NCBI GenBank assembly: GCA_963815445.1
Contig: CAWFGV010000011.1
Span: 744,001 to 808,000 of the forward strand
Direction of reading: 5' to 3'
Source: JANLYC01 sp963815445
GTDB lineage: Bacteria > Actinomycetota > Actinomycetes > Propionibacteriales > Nocardioidaceae
DNA: 64,000 nt
Under the pieces are notes generated by a model. The model was not told the origin of the DNA. It made no database searches and saw only the letters and a program-made list of their open reading frames with translations. Made by a program: the position numbers and the translations under genes. This document shows, in pieces, positions 7,219 through 15,040 of the stretch; positions within the stretch are counted from its first letter, which is position 1, and each line of letters begins with the position of its first letter.

Positions 7219-8316
7219 ATGGCCCCTTCGTCCGGGTCGACTCCGGTCGTCCCGTCGGTGATAGAGGACGCCCTGGTGTTCGTCGTGGCTGACCCGGACC
7301 GGGTCTTCAGCCAGGTGAGCCTCGACTGCGACGACGCGGTGTCCGGGCGTCATCGTTTCCGACGGACGAGCACCGGTTGGATGTTGTCGTTGCCGCGACC
7401 CGACCTCGCCAGGCTCGAGTACCGGCTGGTCGTCACCGACCGCAGCGGCTCGACCTCGGTCGTGTGCGACCCGGGTAACCCCGAGCGGGTTTCCACCGCC
7501 TTCGGTGATCGCAGCGTCGCGCTGATGCCCGGCTACGAACGACCCGGCTGGATGCGGGCCAGCGGGGCGGACGGGCCGGACGGGTCACCCGGGTCAACGA
7601 GTACCCACGTCTACACCGATCCCGTGATCGGTGAGCTCCCGGTGACGGTCTGGGCGCCGACCGGGTTGGCCGACGACGAGCCCGCCCATCTGCTCGTGGT
7701 GCACGACGGGCCGGAGTACGTCGAACTGGCCGGACTCGCGCAGTACGCCGCGGCTGTCATCGACCAGGATTCCGTCCCACCGTTCCGGATGGCCGGCCTG
7801 CATCCGGTCGAGCGCGACGCGTGGTACTCCGCCAACGACGACTACGTCGCAGCCGAGCTGGCAGCCCTCGACGATCTCGTGTCCTCGATCCAGACCCTCG
7901 ACGGCTGGATCACCCTCGGCGCCAGCCTCGGCGGACTGACCAGCCTGCTCACCGCCCTGAGCGGTGCCGGCCGCTTCAGTGGGCTCATGGCACAGTCCGG
8001 GTCCTTCTTCACCCCCGACCTCGACGCGCAGGAGTCGACGTACCCGTACTTCGACCGGGTCGTGTCGGCGGTGTCGGCCATCCAGCTGGCACCGCGGACC
8101 GAGCGTCCGCTTCATGTCTCCCTGACGTGCGGTCGGCTCGAGGAGAACTTCGCCAACAACGATGCGATGGCCGCGGCACTGGCCGAGCAGGGTCACCTGG
8201 TGTCGTTCGTGACCGTCCCGGACCTCCACAACTACACGGCCTGGCGGGACTCACTGGATCCGTCCCTCTCGGAGCTCTTGCGTGCTGCCTGGTCTCCCGG
8301 TTGGCTGGCAGCGTGA
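7219..8316 (+). CDS. Enterochelin esterase-like alpha/beta hydrolase
   Basis: 365 residues with the ATG at 7219; an earlier start at 7132 adds residues unlike the family. Residues about 15-100 form an N-terminal beta-rich domain like that of Fes-type esterases. The hydrolase domain follows, with HDGPEY at about 162-167, the nucleophile elbow GASLGG (Ser236), and a late His in LHNYTAW. No signal peptide. The family cleaves ester bonds in siderophores or similar trilactones, but the substrate here is unknown. It is followed by a second esterase (stop/start overlap GTGA) and an ATP-grasp ligase, so all three probably act on one compound. Confidence 0.78.
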   Translation: MAPSSGSTPVVPSVIEDALVFVVADPDRVFSQVSLDCDDAVSGRHRFRRTSTGWMLSLPRPDLARLEYRLVVTDRSGSTSVVCDPGNPERVSTAFGDRSVALMPGYERPGWMRASGADGPDGSPGSTSTHVYTDPVIGELPVTVWAPTGLADDEPAHLLVVHDGPEYVELAGLAQYAAAVIDQDSVPPFRMAGLHPVERDAWYSANDDYVAAELAALDDLVSSIQTLDGWITLGASLGGLTSLLTALSGAGRFSGLMAQSGSFFTPDLDAQESTYPYFDRVVSAVSAIQLAPRTERPLHVSLTCGRLEENFANNDAMAAALAEQGHLVSFVTVPDLHNYTAWRDSLDPSLSELLRAAWSPGWLAA

Positions 8317-9059
8317 GACGCCACCAGGTCGAGCTCCCCCTCGTCGGCCATGATCACGCGCTCACCGTGATCGCCTACGGCCACTTCGGCCGACCCGTGC
8401 TCGTCTTCCCCAGCGAAGCCGGCCGGGCCTGGGACTTCGAGAACAACGGCATGGTCGAGGCGGTGCGCGGTCTCGTCGACGACGGCCGCATCAAGCTGTA
8501 CTGCGTGGACTCGCTGGACGCTTGGAGCTGGTCCGACACCAACGCTCCCACCGAGGAGCGAGCGAGCCGGCACGGCCTCTACACCGGCTGGCTGGTGGAC
8601 CAGGCGGTGCCGTGGATCGTCGGCGACTCCGACGGCCGCCACGACCTGGTCACGGTCGGCTGCAGCATGGGCGCCTACCATGCCGTTCACTTCGCCCTGC
8701 AGCGAGCAGACCTCGTGCCGCTCGCGATCGGGCTGTCGGGCAACTACGACCTGGCGACCTGGAACGCCTGGGGCGATCGCGGCGATGCCGCATACTTCGC
8801 CAACCCCGCCGACTACGTCGCAAACCTCGACGGAGACCACCTGGACTGGCTGCGTGCACAGGTGTCCATTCTCCTCGTCTGCGGCCAGGGGGACTGGGAG
8901 ACCCACCCCACCGGCGCGCTCCCGTCCACCAAGGCGCTCGGGGACCTGCTGCACAGCAAGGGCATTCCCTGCGAAGTCGACCTGTGGGGCCATGACGTGG
9001 CACACGACTGGCCCTGGTGGCGGCAGCAGCTCGCGCACCACCTGCCACGCTTCTGCTGA
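8313..9059 (+). CDS. Putative esterase, alpha/beta hydrolase
   Basis: 248 residues starting at a GTG that overlaps the preceding stop (GTGA), so translation is likely coupled. Features: GRPVLVFPSEAG near the oxyanion region (about 27-37), the nucleophile elbow GCSMGAYHA (Ser118), an acidic residue in CGQGDWE, and His in DLWGHDVAHDW. This resembles the putative-esterase family that includes esterase D-like proteins. It forms a tight cluster with the Fes-like esterase upstream and the ATP-grasp gene 28 bases downstream. Substrate unknown; possibly it trims or transfers an acyl group on the ATP-grasp product. Confidence 0.75.
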   Translation: MRRHQVELPLVGHDHALTVIAYGHFGRPVLVFPSEAGRAWDFENNGMVEAVRGLVDDGRIKLYCVDSLDAWSWSDTNAPTEERASRHGLYTGWLVDQAVPWIVGDSDGRHDLVTVGCSMGAYHAVHFALQRADLVPLAIGLSGNYDLATWNAWGDRGDAAYFANPADYVANLDGDHLDWLRAQVSILLVCGQGDWETHPTGALPSTKALGDLLHSKGIPCEVDLWGHDVAHDWPWWRQQLAHHLPRFC

Positions 9060-9087
9060 CCGATGACCGCAACGGAGAGGATCCCGC

Positions 9088-10389
9088 ATGGCTGAGCCCA
9101 CGCGACACAAGGTCGGTCTGCTGCTCGGTATGGAGGAGGACTGGCCACAGGCATTCGAGGGTCTCGTGCGCCGGCTCGGCGTCTTCGAGCATCACGGTCA
9201 GCAGCACGTGCTGGACACCGAACGGGTGACCATCGAGCCGTTCAACCTGCGGGCCGGGACCAGCTATGACGTCGTGATCGACCGACTCGCGCACTGGTAC
9301 TACCACCCGCGGGAGTGGCTCAAGAAGGTCGCGCTGATGGACGACGTCTACCTGTTGAACTCCCCGTTCACCTTTCAGTCGATGGAGAAGCACTCGGCGT
9401 ACTGCGCCCTGATGCGGTTGGGCATGAAGGTCCCCGACACCGTGCTCGTCCCGTACAAGAACCCGCTCGACAACGTTCGCTGGGCGTACACCTCCGAGCG
9501 CTACAACGCTGCGTTCGACCTGCCCACCCTCGCTCACGAGATGGGCTACCCGCTGTACATGAAGCCGTTCGACGGCGGCGCCTGGCGCGGTGTGTCCCGG
9601 ATCGAGAACGACGCCGACCTCGCTGCGTCGTACGACGAGTCCGGCGAGATGCTCATGCACCTGCAGAAGGCGGTCGAGCCCTACGACGTCTTTGCCCGAG
9701 CCCTCACCATCGGTCCGGAGACCATGGTGATGAACTTCCGGCCGGACGAGCCCATGCACAACCGCTACGCCGTCGACCACGACTTCCTCTCCGCAGAGGT
9801 CGGTGCCGAGGCAGTGACGATCGCGCAGACCGTGAACGCGTTCTTCCGGTGGGAGTTCAACTCCTGCGAGATGCTCGTGCAGGGCAGCGAGGTGTTGCCG
9901 ATCGACTATGCCAACGCATGCCCGGACGTTGCGGTGACCTCGCTGCACTACTACTTCCCGTGGGCTATGTCCCGGCTGCTCGCCTGGTCGGCCTACTGTG
10001 CGGCGAGCGACCGTCCAGCCCGCCCGCACGTCGAGCCCTCGGACTGGTTCGCGATCGCGGATGATCCCGACCTGTCGTATGCCGACAAGCTGAGCGGCTA
10101 CCAGGGGCTCGCCGATGGCTATTTCGACAAGGAGCGCTACCGCGAGTTCAAGGAGAAGTCGCTGCCGGATCTCGATGCGATGGTGCTCGAGTGGGTCGGC
10201 TCGGCAGCCTTCGACCAGCTACTGACCGCGACGGTGGTGTCGACATACCCCGCGCACGAACACGAGAAGTTCCTCGCGCACTTCCGCGGGCTGCTCGACC
10301 TGTGGATTCATGACCAGACGGGCCACTCCGGCCAGCTCGACCAGTCCGGCCCGTTCGACCAGTCCGGCCCGTTCGACCCGGGCGCCTGA
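9088..10389 (+). CDS. ATP-grasp family ligase
   Basis: 433 residues. An N-terminal pre-ATP-grasp region (KVGLLLGMEEDWPQAF) is followed by the ATP-grasp fold: LPTLAHEMGYPLYMKPFDGG with the ATP-binding Lys, GVSRIEN, and a late metal-binding segment SEVLPIDYANACPD. ATP-grasp enzymes form C-N or C-S bonds through acyl-phosphates; this one most resembles carboxylate-amine ligases. A good ribosome site (GGAGAGGAT) lies before the ATG. The C-terminus ends with two tandem copies of a six-residue Gly/Pro unit, which look like a repeat expansion. It follows two esterases and precedes a DUF2332 gene by 3 bases. Substrate unknown. Confidence 0.82.
   Translation: MAEPTRHKVGLLLGMEEDWPQAFEGLVRRLGVFEHHGQQHVLDTERVTIEPFNLRAGTSYDVVIDRLAHWYYHPREWLKKVALMDDVYLLNSPFTFQSMEKHSAYCALMRLGMKVPDTVLVPYKNPLDNVRWAYTSERYNAAFDLPTLAHEMGYPLYMKPFDGGAWRGVSRIENDADLAASYDESGEMLMHLQKAVEPYDVFARALTIGPETMVMNFRPDEPMHNRYAVDHDFLSAEVGAEAVTIAQTVNAFFRWEFNSCEMLVQGSEVLPIDYANACPDVAVTSLHYYFPWAMSRLLAWSAYCAASDRPARPHVEPSDWFAIADDPDLSYADKLSGYQGLADGYFDKERYREFKEKSLPDLDAMVLEWVGSAAFDQLLTATVVSTYPAHEHEKFLAHFRGLLDLWIHDQTGHSGQLDQSGPFDQSGPFDPGA
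10342..10377 (+). repeat. Two tandem 18-bp copies in the 3' end of the ATP-grasp gene
   Basis: CAGTCCGGCCCGTTCGAC occurs twice in a row, with a degenerate partial copy just before. In frame it encodes QSGPFD twice, near the very C-terminus. Likely a recent slippage expansion in a disordered tail. Confidence 0.8.
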
Positions 10390-10392
10390 TCG

Positions 10393-11469
10393 TTGCCTGG
10401 CTTCGATGACGGGACAAGCCTCGCTGACCGGATGCGCCGGCACGCAGGGTCGAACGCCCACGTGTACGCCGAGCTCATGCGCAGCATGGCCGACGACTGG
10501 GAGTCCGGTGGGCCGGTTCGCGAGATCTGCCGTGGGTGGGAAGCCGCTCCGTCCGGCAGCGTGGTCCAGCTGCGGCTGCTCGCCGGCGTCTTCCGGATCG
10601 TGCTCACCGATCGTGCCCCCGAGCTGGTGCCGTACTACCCATGTCTGGGCGGCGACGCCCCCGCCCACCAGGCCTGGCCGGCGTTTCGTCAGGTACTGGC
10701 GGACCACGTCGAGGAGCTGCACGAGGCACTCACGATCGCGCCCCAGACGAACGAGGTCGGCCGGTCTGGTGCGCTGCTCGCTGGCTTGTTCGAGGCGGTA
10801 CGCCGCAGCGGTCGGCACCGGGTACGACTGCTCGAGCCGGGTGCCTCCGCGGGGCTCAACCTGCTCGTCGACAAGTTCCGGTTCGAACAGTCCGGGTGGC
10901 GCGTCGGACCGGCCGGGTCACCGGTCGTGCTCAGCAACATGTTCGAGAACCCACCTCAACCTCAGGAGTTCGAGATCGTCGAGCGGCGCGGTTGTGACCT
11001 GTCGCCGGTCGATGCCGCCAGCCCGGACGGCGAGTTGCGACTGCGTTCGTTCGTGTGGCCCTTCCACCTCGACCGACACGAGCGGCTGGTGCACGCGTGC
11101 GCGCTCGCGCGGCGTCACCCTGTGCAGGTCGACGCCGCCCCGGCGGGGGAGTGGCTCGAGAACCAGCTGGCCACGCCGGTCCCCGACGACACCGTGACCG
11201 TTGTCTGGCAGTCGATCACGCGGATGTACTGGCCGGTGGAGGAGAGCGCCCGCGTCGACGCCGCCGTCTCCGCGGCTGCGCGCCAGCAGTGCGTGGCGCA
11301 CGTGTCGATGGAGTTCACGTCAGGTGAGCTCAACCTGCCGGACCTGACCCTGGTGGGCATCGGTGCCTATGGACGACCGAGCGAAGAGGTTTCCACCCTG
11401 GCTGCCGTCGGAGACCACGGCGTCCCGGTCATCATGGGCCGGAAAGGTGTCGCGCGTGACGCCACCTGA
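10393..11469 (+). CDS. DUF2332 family protein
   Basis: 358 residues, start TTG at 10393 just after the ATP-grasp stop. The order of motifs fits DUF2332: an N-terminal RMRRHAGSNAHVYAELMRSMADDW, then LRLLAGVFRIVL, then LLEPGASAGLNLLVDKF and TVVWQSITRMYW. The family is common in actinobacteria and of unknown function; the EPGASAGLN glycine-rich segment resembles a nucleotide- or SAM-binding loop, suggesting a methyltransferase-like fold (inference). Its near-zero spacing to the ATP-grasp gene suggests one operon with the two esterases. Confidence 0.85.
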   Translation: MPGFDDGTSLADRMRRHAGSNAHVYAELMRSMADDWESGGPVREICRGWEAAPSGSVVQLRLLAGVFRIVLTDRAPELVPYYPCLGGDAPAHQAWPAFRQVLADHVEELHEALTIAPQTNEVGRSGALLAGLFEAVRRSGRHRVRLLEPGASAGLNLLVDKFRFEQSGWRVGPAGSPVVLSNMFENPPQPQEFEIVERRGCDLSPVDAASPDGELRLRSFVWPFHLDRHERLVHACALARRHPVQVDAAPAGEWLENQLATPVPDDTVTVVWQSITRMYWPVEESARVDAAVSAAARQQCVAHVSMEFTSGELNLPDLTLVGIGAYGRPSEEVSTLAAVGDHGVPVIMGRKGVARDAT

Positions 11470-11553
11470 CGTTGACGACTCCGCAGCCACCCGTTCGCGG
11501 ACATGTCACCTGACCGACATCCGCTGGGAACCTGCACCGGCGATGCTGGGGCG

Positions 11554-11655
11554 ATGGAAAGAAGCTGGTACACGCGCCCGGCCTTCGTCGTCGGGTCCGC
11601 CTTCGTCGCGTGGTTCGTCACTGCTGCTGTCTATGCAGTCGTGTACGGATCCTGA
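11554..11655 (+). CDS. Possible 33-residue small membrane protein
   Basis: An ATG at 11554 opens a 33-residue frame: a short basic N-terminus (MERSWYTRP) then one hydrophobic helix (about residues 9-31) ending VVYGS. Single-helix microproteins of this kind are often missed. It lies between the DUF2332 gene and the SDR gene, whose own ribosome site starts 35 bases later. A GGGGCG run precedes the ATG. No homology is claimed; it could be chance. Confidence 0.35.
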   Translation: MERSWYTRPAFVVGSAFVAWFVTAAVYAVVYGS

Positions 11656-11699
11656 CCTCCTCTAGTCTCAGCCTCCTGGCTCTTTCGACAGGAGGACCG

Positions 11700-12470
11700 A
11701 TGGGCTATCTCGACGAGCTGTTCTCGCTTCGCGACCGGAACGCCGTCGTCACCGGCGCCAGCAGCGGGATCGGTCTCGCCATAGCCGAGGCGCTCGCGAG
11801 GGCCGGCGCCGCAGTCGTCCTGGTGTCTCGTGATCGGCAGCGCCTGCGCGAGGCGGAACAGTCGATGACCGTACAGGGATTGGCTGCCGTTGGCATCCCA
11901 GCCGACCTCAGCGATCGCGGCGCCGTCGAGGGTCTGTGCGAGCAGCTGGGGGAGCGAGGCATCGAGCCGGACATCCTGGTGAACTCAGCCGGCGTCAACC
12001 TGCGTCCCCCGATGGAAGACCTGGTCGACGCCGAGGTCGACCAGACGATGGCCGTCAACCTGATGGCTCCGTTCTACCTCGGGCAGTACTGCGGTCCGCG
12101 GATGGCAGTCCGCGGATGGGGCCGCATCATCAACGTCGGATCGCAGCAGTCCGAGCGTGCGTTCGGCAACAGCGGCATCTACGGGGTGACGAAGGCAGGC
12201 CTCGCCGGGTTGTCACGGTCACAGTCCGAGGCCTGGGCATCCGCGGGCGTCTGTAGCAACACGCTCGTGCCGGGATTCGTCGTGACACGGATGACCCAGC
12301 ACGTCGTCGCAGAGCCCGGTCGCTCCGAAGCGCTGGCGGCTCGCACCATGGTCGGTCGCAACGGAGAGGCGAGTGACTTCTGCGGTGCCGCGGTCTTTCT
12401 CGCGTCCGACGCCGCCGCGTACGTCACCGGGCAGCTGATCCGCGTCGACGGCGGCTTCTCCGTGACCTGA
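11700..12470 (+). CDS. Short-chain dehydrogenase/reductase (SDR)
   Basis: 256 residues. The ATG at 11700 has a strong AGGAGG ribosome site 8 bases upstream, so the longer frame from 11610 is rejected. Classical SDR features: TGASSGIG at 18-25 (NAD(P) binding), NSAG, the catalytic Ser in INVGSQQS and YGVTK (Tyr and Lys), then PGFVVTRMT and a C-terminal ASDAAAYVTGQLIRVDGG. These enzymes oxidise or reduce alcohols, ketones or sugars with NAD(P)H; the substrate cannot be read. It stands alone and converges with the HNH gene, with 5 bases between the stops. Confidence 0.9.
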   Translation: MGYLDELFSLRDRNAVVTGASSGIGLAIAEALARAGAAVVLVSRDRQRLREAEQSMTVQGLAAVGIPADLSDRGAVEGLCEQLGERGIEPDILVNSAGVNLRPPMEDLVDAEVDQTMAVNLMAPFYLGQYCGPRMAVRGWGRIINVGSQQSERAFGNSGIYGVTKAGLAGLSRSQSEAWASAGVCSNTLVPGFVVTRMTQHVVAEPGRSEALAARTMVGRNGEASDFCGAAVFLASDAAAYVTGQLIRVDGGFSVT

Positions 12471-12475
12471 GTCGC

Positions 12476-13966
12476 TCAGGCGCCGTCGTGGTCGCGCACG
12501 GTGTACAGCCGACCGTAGGGGCTGGTCCAACGAATGGTGTGTGGGTCTGTCGGCTCGACACTGGCAACCCAACCGAGATGAGTGCGGAACCTGTGATGCC
12601 TGCGGCCCAGCGGTTGTCCCCTGGCGACGACGGTTTGACCGGGCGGGTCTGCCGTTCCCGGTGGGCCGAACCGGTAGGGCTCTCGGTGGTCGATGTCGCA
12701 ACGATCGGCGGGAGTCGTGGCGCCGGGGAAGCACGAGATCGGATGCAGGGATCGGACTGCTTCGGACTGTGGGGACGAGAACCGGTACGTGTGCGCATCC
12801 ATGGTCATCACAGATCCGTCGACCGGATCCGTGAACAGCCTTCGCAGCACCGTTGAGCTGGACCGTACGGCCAGCCGTCTCGCCTGATCAGCTGTTAGCG
12901 GGCCGAAGCCATCGAGCTCGCACGTCGCATCGTCGAGGCCGATCAGGGTGTCAGCCCCCATGGTCACGCGGATCTCGGTACGGATGGGCAAGACGTCAGC
13001 GGGCCGTGCGGGTGGAACGCCCGGGGGGATCGCCGCTTCGTCGGTCGACGGGAGTGGGGGGCAGTCGGTCGGCTGCGACCGGGGCGTGAAGCTGGACCGC
13101 ACCAGGTCTGCCCCCGTGAGCGGATGGCGGCCCAGCAGGAGCAGCGCGGCCGCGTCGGCCCGATGGGCGGCGAACGGGGTCGCGGGATCTGCAGCCCGTC
13201 GGCGGCGCGCCCAGGTGGTCAGCTGGTCGTCGATGACCGCCGCGACCTCGAGCTGGTGGTTGAACGAGAACGCGGCGACCCCGTCCCCCAGCGGGAAGAT
13301 CGAGGCTGACCGCTCGTCCATCGCGATCGCATGTCGCCGCGCCAGCCCGGCGGGATCCGCCTTGGCGACCAACCTGCGCGCCAGGATGCGCAGCCGGGCC
13401 GGCGTCCGGGACCGTGCCTCATCACTGAGGCGCTCGTCCAGCCGCTCGACGACGTCGATGTCCAGGCTGCGGGTCGCCTCGGAGATGACCAGCGCATGGG
13501 CAAACGTGATGCGACCCCCACCGAGCTCGTTGTTGGTGCAGCGCAGCCGGTAGCGCAGGTCGAGCCCGACCGCGATGTAGTCGCGTGCGGAGCGTTCGCT
13601 GCAGGACAGTGCCAGTGCGAGCTCGGTGACGATGCCCTCGGCGATTGCGGGGGTGTCCTGGCCGGCCACGCGGACCAGGCCGCAGCCACCGGATCGTTCC
13701 AGCGCATGACGCACGATCGGCGATGACAGGTCCTTCAGCGCCAGGCTCGATGCCACGCGGCAGTGGGTCCAGTCGAGCACGGCCTTGCACGCCACGGTCT
13801 CTTCGATCAGCCGCAGCTGGTCTGCCGGATCGAGCGCTTCGACCCGTGCATTCAGCACTGCTCCCAGACGGTCGCGGTTGCTGCGCCAGAGCGCGGTCGC
13901 CGGGGCAGGCCGGGCATCGCGTGGGTCGATGTCCTCCCCGCCAGAACCGATGCGCTGTACGAACAT
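12476..13966 (-). CDS. DUF222 / HNH endonuclease domain protein (13E12 repeat family)
   Basis: 496 residues. A DUF222 domain (about residues 35-330) is followed by a C-terminal HNH-type region with CDIDHREPY and, later, RRHHRFRTHLGW. The usual GG..(N)L..LC between these is replaced by a Gly/Gln-rich segment, so the nuclease site may be degenerate. These genes occur in many copies in actinobacteria and are linked to mobile or repeated DNA; their role is unproven. The ATG at 13966 lies inside a LexA-type box and directly behind a good promoter, so the transcript is probably leaderless and DNA-damage inducible. Confidence 0.88.
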   Translation of the reverse strand: MFVQRIGSGGEDIDPRDARPAPATALWRSNRDRLGAVLNARVEALDPADQLRLIEETVACKAVLDWTHCRVASSLALKDLSSPIVRHALERSGGCGLVRVAGQDTPAIAEGIVTELALALSCSERSARDYIAVGLDLRYRLRCTNNELGGGRITFAHALVISEATRSLDIDVVERLDERLSDEARSRTPARLRILARRLVAKADPAGLARRHAIAMDERSASIFPLGDGVAAFSFNHQLEVAAVIDDQLTTWARRRRAADPATPFAAHRADAAALLLLGRHPLTGADLVRSSFTPRSQPTDCPPLPSTDEAAIPPGVPPARPADVLPIRTEIRVTMGADTLIGLDDATCELDGFGPLTADQARRLAVRSSSTVLRRLFTDPVDGSVMTMDAHTYRFSSPQSEAVRSLHPISCFPGATTPADRCDIDHREPYRFGPPGTADPPGQTVVARGQPLGRRHHRFRTHLGWVASVEPTDPHTIRWTSPYGRLYTVRDHDGA

Positions 13967-13974
13967 GTGTTCGA
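13959..13974. promoter_or_regulatory. LexA (SOS) box over the start codon of the DUF222 gene
   Basis: The 16-mer ACGAACATGTGTTCGA differs at one edge base from the mycobacterial/actinobacterial SOS consensus TCGAAC-N4-GTTCGA. It spans the ATG (13964-13966) and touches the -10 box. LexA binding here would block transcription start directly. SOS boxes are known at several 13E12-family genes in mycobacteria. Confidence 0.75.
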
Positions 13975-14002
13975 GTATAGTCGAATGTCAGGACAATGTC
14001 GA
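13974..14002 (-). promoter_or_regulatory. Promoter of the DUF222/HNH gene
   Basis: Reading minus: TCGACA at 14002-13997, 17-bp spacer, TATACT at 13979-13974. Both boxes match the sigma-A consensus at 5 of 6 bases with ideal spacing. The expected transcription start falls at about 13967, at the ATG, implying a leaderless mRNA. Confidence 0.65.
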
Positions 14003-14167
14003 TAGCTACCGCACAGGGTTTGGGAGACGCCGTTAGCATCGCCGGGTGTCACGTGAAGAGACGAGTAGTTGTCCTCGCCGGGGAGTGCGCGGCCCTGGAG
14101 AACTGCCTCGACGCCGCGCGGGGGGTTGATCAGGAACATCAGGGTCGGCAGGGCTGAGGAGGTACAG

Positions 14168-14998
14168 GTGAGACTGACCGAGCGATTCTCCTGGCGTGGC
14201 CGCGACGTCGCCTGGGGGAGTGGGGGATCGGGACCGGCGGTGGTCTTCTGCCACGGCACTCCGTGGTCCTCGCGGCTGTGGGAGCCGTTCGCGGATGCGC
14301 TCACTGGCGAGTTCACGGTGTACCTGTGGGACATGCCGGGATACGGCGTGTCCAGCAAGCGGGACAAGGATGCCGTCGACCTCGACGTCCAAGGTCAGGT
14401 CTTCACCGACCTGCTCGCGCATTGGGGGCTGGAGCGACCACACGTCGTTGCGCATGACTTCGGAGGCGCCGTGTCGCTGCGTGCGCTGCTGCTCCACGAC
14501 GCGTCATACGCGTCGTTGGCACTGGTCGACGTCGTGGCTCTGCGGCCCTGGGGTTCGGAGTACTTCCGGCTCGTGGCCGACAACGCCGACGTCTTCGCTG
14601 CGCAGCCGGAGGCGGTCCATCGCGGCGCCCTCGAGGCCTACATCGGCGGGGCGAGCCACCGAGGTCTCTCGGCTGCCGCGCGCGACATGCTCTCGGCGCC
14701 ATGGCTGGGGGACGAAGGGCAGGCGGCCTTCTACCGGCAGATCGCGCAGGCGGACGAACGTTTCACGGCCGAGATCGAGGACCGGTATCACGAGATCGAC
14801 ATCCCGGTGACACTGATCTGGGGCTCCGAGGACTCCTGGATCCCCGTCGATCGAGCGCACCGGCTGGCCGCGATGATCCCCGGCTGCGGGGTCGTCATCG
14901 TCGCGGACGCCGGCCACCTGATCCAGCTGGACCAACCTGTTGCCCTCGCCACCAGCCTGCATGCTTGGCTCAGTCGTCAGGCCAGGTCAGCACCGTAA
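14168..14998 (+). CDS. Alpha/beta hydrolase, haloalkane dehalogenase/epoxide hydrolase-like
   Basis: 276 residues from a GTG at 14168, which has a clear GAGGAGG ribosome site 4-10 bases upstream; the longer frame from 14069 is therefore unlikely. HGTPWSS at 29-35 forms the oxyanion region. VVAHDFGGA puts Asp97 at the nucleophile position, as in dehalogenases and epoxide hydrolases rather than Ser esterases. The late GSEDSWIP (acid) and DAGHLIQLDQP (His) complete the triad. Cytoplasmic. Substrate unknown. It precedes a histidine phosphatase gene by about 40 bases. Confidence 0.85.
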   Translation: MRLTERFSWRGRDVAWGSGGSGPAVVFCHGTPWSSRLWEPFADALTGEFTVYLWDMPGYGVSSKRDKDAVDLDVQGQVFTDLLAHWGLERPHVVAHDFGGAVSLRALLLHDASYASLALVDVVALRPWGSEYFRLVADNADVFAAQPEAVHRGALEAYIGGASHRGLSAAARDMLSAPWLGDEGQAAFYRQIAQADERFTAEIEDRYHEIDIPVTLIWGSEDSWIPVDRAHRLAAMIPGCGVVIVADAGHLIQLDQPVALATSLHAWLSRQARSAP

Positions 14999-15040
14999 CG
15001 TCGGTGGCCGGCCATGCCGAATGGACCTAGTGTCGGTGGC

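Noticed and set aside
12476..13966. Restriction or homing endonuclease system
   Set aside because: DUF222/HNH genes of this type occur singly in actinobacteria and no methylase or intron is adjacent.
14039..14167. Longer N-terminus for the alpha/beta hydrolase or a small minus-strand gene
   Set aside because: The strong GAGGAGG ribosome site just before the GTG at 14168 decides the start, and the minus-strand frame shows no motif.
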